A stretch of DNA of 64,000 bases from JALYNX01 sp040902845 (GTDB lineage: Bacteria > Actinomycetota > Acidimicrobiia > Spongiisociales > ZC4RG35): NCBI GenBank assembly GCA_040902845.1, contig JBBDWM010000019.1, positions 1 through 64,000 of the forward strand, given 5' to 3'. Below the pieces are notes generated by a model. It saw nothing but the letters and a program-made list of their open reading frames with translations, did not search any database and was not told the origin of the DNA. The position numbers and the translations under genes were made by a program. Of this stretch, positions 59,006 through 64,000 are shown piece by piece. Each line of letters opens with the position of its first letter. The stretch's first letter is position 1.

Positions 59006-59478
59006 ATGTCCCGCAGAATCGTCATTGCTCTGGTCCTTGTTGTCGTTGCGTGTGGCGCTCAGTCGTCTGCGAAGATCGACCCCGGTGACGGCGGCAACTA
59101 TTCCGTGGATCTGGACCCCGCTAATTTCGTGAGCGTGATTGACAACCCGCTCCTTCCCCTCATCCCGGGCAGCCAATGGAGCTATGAGTCCACCGGTCCC
59201 GATGAGGTCGAGAGGATCGAGGTCATCGTCATGGACGAGAGACCAGGATGGTGATGGGCATCCAGGGGACGGTGGTGAGGGACACGGTGACTGTGGACGG
59301 TGAGCTCGTCGAGGACACCTACGACTGGTACGCCCAGGATGAGGCCGGCAACGTCTATCGGCAGGAGTTCTACGCGGGTGAGGCCGAGGATCTGGCAGAA
59401 GTGGTGCGAGTGGGAGTGTCCGAGACGGTGTCTTTCGGGTCCTTTGACGAGGTGGTTTCGTTCCAACCAGGAGGGTGA
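59006..59478 (+). pseudogene. Decayed lipoprotein gene (frameshift, internal deletion, lost 3' end)
   Basis: The first frame (59006-59254) encodes a signal peptide with lipobox V-V-A-C and a domain start F-V-S-V-I-D-N-P-L-L-P-L-I-P-G-S-Q-W. It stops at TGA, but the +1 frame from 59248 continues the same protein with V-V-R-D-T-V-T-V-D-G-E-L-V-E-D-T-Y-D-W-Y-A-Q-D. Then D-E-A-G-N-V is joined directly to Y-R-Q-E-F-Y-A-G-E-A-E-D, which in intact relatives as I remember them lies some 40 residues later, so an internal piece is missing. The frame ends at 59478 where a repeat cluster begins. GGAGG precedes the ATG. The reading is from family memory and needs alignment. Confidence 0.65.
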
Positions 59479-59500
59479 AAGCCCCCTCGACCGCCACTTC

Positions 59501-59538
59501 GCTGGCGGCCGGTCCCCCCGCTGCGCAGGGGGACATCT
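59501..59538. repeat. 38-bp direct repeat, copy A
   Basis: Begins GCTGGCGGCCGGT and ends GGGGGACATCT; internally GTCCCCC and GGGGGAC form a hairpin. Identical to copy B at 59626-59663. Confidence 0.8.
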
Positions 59539-59611
59539 AAAGCCCCCCTCTGCCTTGTCCCCCCTTTCCGAAGGGAGGACCGCCTGAGCGGTGCGAAGGC
59601 GAGGGGGGTTT
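59539..59611. mobile_element. MITE-like palindromic segment between the direct repeats
   Basis: About 73 bp bounded by imperfect inverted ends AAAGCCCCCCTC and GAGGGGGGTTT, with an inner GAAGGGAGGACCGCC. No coding capacity. Its placement between two identical 38-bp repeats just after the decayed lipoprotein suggests insertion and rearrangement. Confidence 0.45.
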
Positions 59612-59625
59612 GCGACGCGGGCTTG

Positions 59626-59663
59626 GCTGGCGGCCGGTCCCCCCGCTGCGCAGGGGGACATCT
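59626..59663. repeat. 38-bp direct repeat, copy B
   Basis: Exact second copy of 59501-59538, offset by 125 bp. The remaining bases to the next gene at 59713 show no further feature. Confidence 0.8.
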
Positions 59664-59712
59664 GGGGGATCCGCGGGCTTAGACGTGGCCGCTTCTACCG
59701 TGATTGGCGCCC

Positions 59713-60222
59713 ATGGAGCTGTTTCTTGACCTCCTGATCATCTTCGTGCTCAGGGTGCTCGACGTGGGGATGGCCACGGTCCGCATCGTGTTGCTCAGCC
59801 GCGGCCGGAAGGGTTCGGCAGCCGTGCTCGGCTTCTTTGAGTCGTTGGTTTGGGTGTTGGCAATTGCCCGGGTTCTCAGCGGTCTCGACGACCCGGCCCG
59901 GATCCTCGCCTTCGCTGCCGGATTTGCGACCGGCACCTATGGCGGAGCCCTCGTCGAGGAATGGCTGGCAATCGGCCAGTCATTGCTACGAGTGGTCGCG
60001 CCGGTGGAGACCCCTAGCGTTGCCGGGCTGCTGCGGGCCAACGGTCACGGGGCAACCGTGGTCAACGGTGATGGGCGAGACGGTGAGGTGCGGATCACCT
60101 TCTGCGTGGTGCCGCGGCGAAGGGTCGCCGAGGTTGTCGCCATGATCGAGACCACGAATCCGGACGCGTTCATCACTGTCGAACAGACAACAACTGTTCG
60201 ATTGTTGCAACGTCACCAATAG
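59713..60222 (+). CDS. DUF5698/DUF2179 (UPF0316, YebE-like) membrane protein
   Basis: 169 residues from the ATG at 59713. Three N-terminal hydrophobic segments (L-L-I-I-F-V-L-R-V-L-D-V-G-M-A-T; V-L-G-F-F-E-S-L-V-W; I-L-A-F-A-A-G-F-A-T-G) precede a soluble DUF2179 domain with H-G-A-T-V-V-N-G-D-G-R-D-G and V-P-R-R-R. The layout and motifs equal the UPF0316 family. DUF2179 resembles ligand-binding domains, but no function is established. Confidence 0.85.
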   Translation: MELFLDLLIIFVLRVLDVGMATVRIVLLSRGRKGSAAVLGFFESLVWVLAIARVLSGLDDPARILAFAAGFATGTYGGALVEEWLAIGQSLLRVVAPVETPSVAGLLRANGHGATVVNGDGRDGEVRITFCVVPRRRVAEVVAMIETTNPDAFITVEQTTTVRLLQRHQ

Positions 60223-60239
60223 GGACGACGCAAGCGGGC

Positions 60240-60614
60240 TCAGCCTTCGACGACCAGCGTTCCCGTCATTTGGGCATGGAACCCACAGAAGTACTCCCAG
60301 GCTCCCGGCTCCAGCGCGATCTCGACGGTCTGCCCGCCAGTCAGGGTGAGGGGGTCGATACCCGCCGGCTGACCGTCATGGGTATCGAAGACGATCTGAT
60401 GATTGACCAGCATCTCGTTCTCCCATGCCACCGATTTGCCGGCCGGAATGGTCGTTTCGGCGGGGAAGGAAAGACTGTCGACCGAGATCAATACGTAGTC
60501 GGTCGGTGCCGTTGTCCCGGTGACCGCGGTCGTCGTCGTTTGGGCCGAGCCTCCGCCGCCACAGGCGGCAATCAGTGTGACCAGAGCAAGCAATGCGGGT
60601 GTCAGTCTGCGCAA
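60240..60614 (-). CDS. Cupredoxin (plastocyanin-like) lipoprotein
   Basis: 124 residues from a TTG. Lipobox L-I-A-A-C, a short Thr-rich linker, then a cupredoxin domain. Type 1 copper ligands are visible: His in V-N-H-Q-I-V-F, and Cys, His and Met in Y-F-C-G-F-H-A-Q-M. It is a small membrane-anchored electron carrier. It lies 34 bp downstream of the interrupted glycosylase-like frame on the same strand. Confidence 0.87.
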   Translation of the reverse strand: MRRLTPALLALVTLIAACGGGGSAQTTTTAVTGTTAPTDYVLISVDSLSFPAETTIPAGKSVAWENEMLVNHQIVFDTHDGQPAGIDPLTLTGGQTVEIALEPGAWEYFCGFHAQMTGTLVVEG

Positions 60615-60648
60615 TCGATTCCTTCCTTGTTCGGCGGGACATTACGAC

Positions 60649-60822
60649 CTAATTCGTCGCTGAGCCTGCCAAGAGTCTGTCGAGTGGTGCCCGAAAACGG
60701 GCGGTGACCGTCGTCCCATCCAGCCACGTCTGAAGCTTCTCAACCTCGAGGTCGATCGCGGCCATCGCGTCCGAGCCCACATCTTCGAGGAGCCGGTAGG
60801 CCACCTCTCCTCCGGGCCGCTG
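60649..60822 (-). other. In-frame continuation of the glycosylase-like gene beyond a TGA
   Basis: After the TGA at 60825-60823 the same frame runs 57 codons to TAG (60651-60649). It reads Q-R-P-G-G-E-V-A-Y-R-L-L-E-D-V-G and later T-V-T-A-R-F-R-A-P-L-D-R-L, the expected C-terminus of the HTH_42 family. The TGA thus splits one conserved protein of 394 codons. Confidence 0.75.
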
Positions 60823-61833
60823 TCACCAACCGCCGACGACCCGCCCCTGGCTCCAAATCGTCGCTCCCGCATTGCCGTTACGGTCAAAGACGTGAGCGCC
60901 ATGTTGCCCCAGGTACACCCCGCTCCTTCCAACCCATCGTGGTCGGGTCAACGAAGGGAGGAGGGCGGCCCATGGGGCTGGCGGGGGAACCGGGTCCAGA
61001 TCATCGGGGAGGAGATAGGCGAGCCCGATTTCTGTAGCCACCTGGACCGCCCCGACCTTCGCCAACGCGGCACGGACATCGGTTTTGGTCCAACCCGTCC
61101 ACCACGCGATGTCGGTTTCGTTGGCCGGACCGAAGCCATGAGGCCACCGACTCAATAATTCCGTCTGGGCGAGGTCCCTTGGAAGGGTGGGGGTTGGCGA
61201 CCCCAACCAATCATCGATGTTGGCCCATCGGTACTGACCGGAGACCCAACTGCCACGGGGTCGGGCCCTGATCACGCGTCCTTCGCTGGCCAATCCGAAG
61301 CGGACCCTGGTCGAGGCCCCTGACCGGCCGATGATCGACCCATCGGCCTTGTAGAAGATGAACTGCTCCCTGAGCTCGGGCACGTCCTTGGTCAGATCAA
61401 CCGCAGCCACAGCTTCTCCCCGGGCTCGGATCGCCTCAACCGTCTTCTGCGACACCTGGCGGTACCACTTGGCGCCATCGTCGGAGACGCCGGCGGCCTC
61501 GACCATTTGCGCCAGCCGTCTCAGTTCGGGTCCGACGACCTTGACCGTCGACGAGTTGTGGATCTGGGCGATGGTGTCGGTTGGCACCACCCATAGGGTC
61601 CGTCTCATCCCGAGCAGCCTCACCAGACTCGGGTTCTCGTAGAGGTCGGCTTCGAGATCCGGCACTTTCAGCGACGTCACTCTCGCCCGGGCAGAGAGGA
61701 AGACCGTTGCTGGGTCGGATGAATGGAGCCCCACCATGTCGGAAGCCACCGTGACTGCCCTTTCGGTGGGTTGGGCGAGATGGTGGCGGGTGCCGAGCCG
61801 TGCCCGACGCTCCTCGACCGTGATCGTCCTCAT
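60823..61833 (-). CDS. HTH_42 / AlkZ-YcaQ-like DNA-glycosylase-family protein, truncated by in-frame TGA
   Basis: 336 residues up to the TGA. The start is T-V-E-E-R-R-A-R-L-G-T-R-H-H-L, and M-V-G-L-H-S-S-D-P-A-T-V-F-L-S-A-R takes the place of the Q-x-Q region of AlkZ/YcaQ glycosylases, which unhook DNA crosslinks. Winged-helix repeats follow (W-P-H-G-F-G-P-A-N-E-T-D-I-A-W-W-T-G-W). The frame ends V-V-G-G-W then TGA, where relatives continue through a final strand-helix unit that is still encoded in frame. It may be a recent pseudogene, a readthrough gene or a sequence error. The Gln residues of the active site appear replaced by His-Ser-Ser, so it may belong to the non-glycosylase branch. Confidence 0.75.
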   Translation of the reverse strand: MRTITVEERRARLGTRHHLAQPTERAVTVASDMVGLHSSDPATVFLSARARVTSLKVPDLEADLYENPSLVRLLGMRRTLWVVPTDTIAQIHNSSTVKVVGPELRRLAQMVEAAGVSDDGAKWYRQVSQKTVEAIRARGEAVAAVDLTKDVPELREQFIFYKADGSIIGRSGASTRVRFGLASEGRVIRARPRGSWVSGQYRWANIDDWLGSPTPTLPRDLAQTELLSRWPHGFGPANETDIAWWTGWTKTDVRAALAKVGAVQVATEIGLAYLLPDDLDPVPPPAPWAALLPSLTRPRWVGRSGVYLGQHGAHVFDRNGNAGATIWSQGRVVGGW

Positions 61834-61870
61834 TGGCGCCGTGACGTTAGAAGCCAGTCAGCGCTGGGTT

Positions 61871-62773
61871 TCAGACCGGAACGATGCCGACCCGTTGCTC
61901 GAAACGCTCCGCCTTCTCCATGATCTGAGCGGGGAGGGCCATGATCTTCTCCTGCATCTCGGCCGCGGCTGCGGTAAGCCCGGTGAGGTCGCCGATGGAC
62001 CAGTCCTTCAACAGGGGGACCACCACACGGTCGTGGTGAATTCGGAGGTTGTAGACCCCGGCCTTGGCCACATCGATCGACCGGCGCAGGAAGCGGGGCA
62101 TAGCTGTACCCGGCATCTGGAAGTTGTCAAACACCCGGAAAATCCCATTCAAAACCAGAGACGGCGAGGTGTCGAGCATCGCCTGCATCACAGACTTGTA
62201 GAAGATGAAATGGTGGTTCTCGTCGGAGGCGATGAGTCGCATCAGCTCGAATGCGGCGGGGTCGTCGGTGATCCTGCCGGCGTTGCGGTGGCTCACCCGG
62301 GTGGCCAGCTCCTGGGCCGCGGTATACGCGAATATCTCCGTCGGATCGTCGTAGGTGGGCTGGTAGCCGTTGATCATCGTTGCCTTGCGATCGATTTCGA
62401 GCTCATAGGGGTCGCAGTTGCGGGAGGTGAGGAGGTAGCTGCGGATGGCGATCGCATGCTGCGCTTCTTCGGCGGTCCACAGATGATTCCAGGCGCTGAA
62501 TGCCGAGGTGTGTGGCATGTATCTTTCGATCAGGGAGTGGTAGTAGGGGAGGTTGTCCTCGGTGAGCAGGTTGAGAACCAAGGCAGTGCGTGCGTCCTCG
62601 GAGATGGTGCATTGTGAGAGGTCCCACGGTTTCTCGCGGAAGCTCTCGCCGCGTTCCCAGGGCACAAACTCATGGAAGAACCAATCGCTGCGCCGTTCCC
62701 GGTGTTCTTTGATCAGTCTGTCGACGACGCTGTCGATTGCCTCGACCAGTTCAAATTGCTCGCTATGCGCCAT
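61871..62773 (-). CDS. Acyl-ACP desaturase (DesA-type, soluble diiron)
   Basis: 300 residues. Diiron ligands follow the pattern of stearoyl-ACP desaturases: E in L-L-T-E-D-N-L-P, E-x2-H in T-A-E-E-A-Q-H, E in A-A-Q-E-L-A-T-R, E-x2-H in S-D-E-N-H-H. The N-terminal W-F-F-H-E-F-V-P-W-E-R-G-E-S-F is also typical of mycobacterial DesA1/DesA2. It introduces a double bond into acyl-ACP using ferredoxin electrons and O2. A nested palindrome lies 26 bp upstream of the ATG. Confidence 0.92.
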   Translation of the reverse strand: MAHSEQFELVEAIDSVVDRLIKEHRERRSDWFFHEFVPWERGESFREKPWDLSQCTISEDARTALVLNLLTEDNLPYYHSLIERYMPHTSAFSAWNHLWTAEEAQHAIAIRSYLLTSRNCDPYELEIDRKATMINGYQPTYDDPTEIFAYTAAQELATRVSHRNAGRITDDPAAFELMRLIASDENHHFIFYKSVMQAMLDTSPSLVLNGIFRVFDNFQMPGTAMPRFLRRSIDVAKAGVYNLRIHHDRVVVPLLKDWSIGDLTGLTAAAAEMQEKIMALPAQIMEKAERFEQRVGIVPV

Positions 62774-62798
62774 TCAATGCCTCGCTGGGGGTAATAGT

Positions 62799-62840
62799 GA
62801 CGGTAACGGTTTGGGAATGCTTCCCAAAGGTAAGACCGTC
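62799..62840. promoter_or_regulatory. Nested dyad upstream of the desaturase gene
   Basis: The inner arms TTTGGGAA (62810-62817) and TTCCCAAA (62821-62828) are perfect around TGC. The outer arms GACGGT (62799-62804) and ACCGTC (62835-62840) share the same centre. Likely a regulator site or hairpin between the divergent desaturase and ABC operon. Confidence 0.55.
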
Positions 62841-62900
62841 ATATTGACCAGACCTTTCAGGGGGCGGCGTGGTTACACCCGCCGGTAGAGTCCCGCCCCG

Positions 62901-63749
62901 ATGGCCACCAGAGGCATGAGTCGTGTAACCCGAAGTGGCCTCTCAGTTCTCGGAATCATCGTCCTTTTCGTCGTCATGTGGGAGGTCTACAAGTTCGCGT
63001 GGACGGCCCTCGAGTGGAGTTGGCCGGTGCGACCCGACAACCGGACGATGCCGCACACCTGGGACATCGTCGGTGCTCTGTTCCAACCTGCGCAACGAAA
63101 CGGTCCGCCCCTGCTCTGGGTGGAATTCAAGGCGGCCTTGCTTACCCTCCGGGAGGCCCTGGTCGGCTTCCTGCTCGGTGGCATGGTCGGCTTTGGGCTG
63201 GGCGTTCTCTTCGTCAGATTCGCCACTGCCGAGAGAGCGTTCATGCCCTATGTGGTGGCCTCCCAGACGGTTCCGATCATCGCCATTGCACCCATGGTTG
63301 TGGTGTGGGGCGGACGGCTTTCGATCCCGCAATGGCTGACGGTCTCGATCATCGCGGCCTACCTCACGTTCTTCCCGGTCGTCATCAACACGCTGAGAGG
63401 TCTGCGGTCACCGGAAGCAACATCCATGGAGTTGATGCGGTCTTACGCCAGCACCCCGACGGAGACCCTGTGGAAGGTCCAGGTTCCAGCGGCGCTCCCC
63501 TACATCTTCACTGCGCTCAAGATTTCGGCTGCCGCAAGCGTGATCGGTGCCATCGTGGGCGAGCTACCGGCGGGTTTCAGGGGAGGGTTGGGCCGCGATC
63601 TACTCCAGTTCTCCCAGCAGTTCACAGCTGCACCCGAGAAGCTGTTCGCCGCCGTGATGATCGCCGGTCTCGCCGGCATTGCCTTTGTTGGTGTCGTCAC
63701 TCTTGCCGAACACCGATTCGTTGCCGCGGCCAGGAGACAGACGTCATGA
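62901..63749 (+). CDS. ABC permease of the nitrate/taurine/thiamine-precursor type
   Basis: 282 residues, about six membrane segments. S-Q-T-V-P-I-I-A-I-A-P-M-V-V-V-W-G is the usual SsuC/TauC/ThiX signature. The coupling loop is E-L-M-R-S-Y-A-S-T-P-T-E-T-L-W-K-V-Q-V-P. The stop overlaps the start of the ATPase gene. The binding protein is not in view, so the substrate (sulfonate, nitrate, pyrimidine or riboflavin precursor) cannot be decided. Confidence 0.88.
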   Translation: MATRGMSRVTRSGLSVLGIIVLFVVMWEVYKFAWTALEWSWPVRPDNRTMPHTWDIVGALFQPAQRNGPPLLWVEFKAALLTLREALVGFLLGGMVGFGLGVLFVRFATAERAFMPYVVASQTVPIIAIAPMVVVWGGRLSIPQWLTVSIIAAYLTFFPVVINTLRGLRSPEATSMELMRSYASTPTETLWKVQVPAALPYIFTALKISAAASVIGAIVGELPAGFRGGLGRDLLQFSQQFTAAPEKLFAAVMIAGLAGIAFVGVVTLAEHRFVAAARRQTS

Positions 63750-64000
63750 CACCCGCGGTAGAGGCGAGGGGTGTCGGGAAGGTCTTTGGCCCTGATGCCG
63801 ATGCCGTCGAGGCCCTGAGGGACATCGATCTCGTGCTCTCGCCCGGGGACTTCGCATCATTGATCGGCCCTTCGGGCTGCGGAAAATCGACTCTCTTGCG
63901 GCTGATCGGCGACCTGGCAGCTCCATCATCCGGAGAGCTCACGGTCAACGGCAAGACACCCGGACAGGCCCGTCTGGATCGTGACTACGGGATGGTATTC
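63746..64000 (+). CDS. ABC ATPase, partial (continues past right edge)
   Basis: The first 85 codons of a SsuB/TauB-type ATPase: Walker A G-P-S-G-C-G-K-S-T at about residues 43-51, preceded by L-S-P-G-D-F-A-S-L-I. The ATG overlaps the TGA of the permease gene (ATGA). The signature and Walker B lie outside the window. Confidence 0.9.
   Translation, partial: MTPAVEARGVGKVFGPDADAVEALRDIDLVLSPGDFASLIGPSGCGKSTLLRLIGDLAAPSSGELTVNGKTPGQARLDRDYGMVF

Noticed and set aside
59248..59478. Separate small gene
   Set aside because: It continues the lipoprotein sequence from the other frame, so it is part of a frameshifted gene.
1..64000. rRNA, tRNA, prophage or complete insertion sequence
   Set aside because: No such sequence was recognised in any intergenic gap; gaps are short and accounted for by repeats and regulatory sites.

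Overview
The window is about 64 kb of GC-rich bacterial chromosome, almost fully coding. It carries housekeeping genes (gltB, metH, hom, ppa, kup, corA) and many transport and catabolic operons. I see no rRNA, tRNA, CRISPR array, prophage or intact insertion sequence. The likely source is an actinobacterium: there are two F420-type enzymes (a luciferase-like oxidoreductase and a Ddn-like nitroreductase), many GTG/TTG starts, ATGA stop/start overlaps and TANNNT-type -10 boxes. Lipoproteins with Thr-rich linkers after the lipobox resemble those of Acidimicrobiia, but that class assignment is inference. Layout: 1-5.7 kb is a catabolic operon (amidohydrolase end, L-2-hydroxyglutarate oxidase, beta-hydroxyacid dehydrogenase, M24-fold enzyme, 2-oxoacid dehydrogenase E1 alpha and beta). 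5.7-17.1 kb is a glycoside region: aldo/keto reductase, two glycosidase-like proteins, a small kinase-like protein, then a LacI regulator with ABC importer and GH1 beta-glucosidase. 17.2-27.2 kb holds a methyltransferase, an aminotransferase, gltB, corA, kup and ppa. 27.2-32.8 kb is a complete Dpp/Opp-type ABC importer. 32.9-38.4 kb holds a Rieske oxygenase/sarcosine-oxidase-type pair, a CocE-type hydrolase and an amine oxidase. 38.5-41.3 kb has a shrunken DUF1704 protein, an MFS exporter and an F420-type oxidoreductase. 41.4-47.0 kb is a second sugar operon on the minus strand (ROK regulator, ROK kinase, binding protein, two permeases). 47.1-54.3 kb is the amino-acid block: homoserine dehydrogenase behind a Thr/Ile/Met-rich leader peptide, and metH plus a MetF-like gene behind a SAM-I riboswitch and a coupled upstream ORF. 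54.4-64 kb holds a histidine kinase overlapping a Thr-rich surface protein, a methyltransferase, a PadR unit, a decayed lipoprotein gene, a DNA-glycosylase-like gene cut by an in-frame TGA, an acyl-ACP desaturase and the start of a nitrate/taurine-type ABC operon. The most interesting signals are regulatory or degenerate rather than a new multigene system: (1) a probable attenuator upstream of hom whose 21-codon leader encodes C-I-T-T-T-T-M-T and is followed by mutually exclusive hairpins; (2) a DUF1704 protein that keeps both ends of the family but has lost the metalloprotease core; (3) a TGA-interrupted frame whose next 57 codons still read as the family C-terminus; (4) period-7 intergenic repeats at seven places sharing an SCGTNNN unit; (5) a 47-bp palindromic repeat present twice; (6) a 16-codon uORF with a strong ribosome-binding site between the SAM riboswitch and metH.
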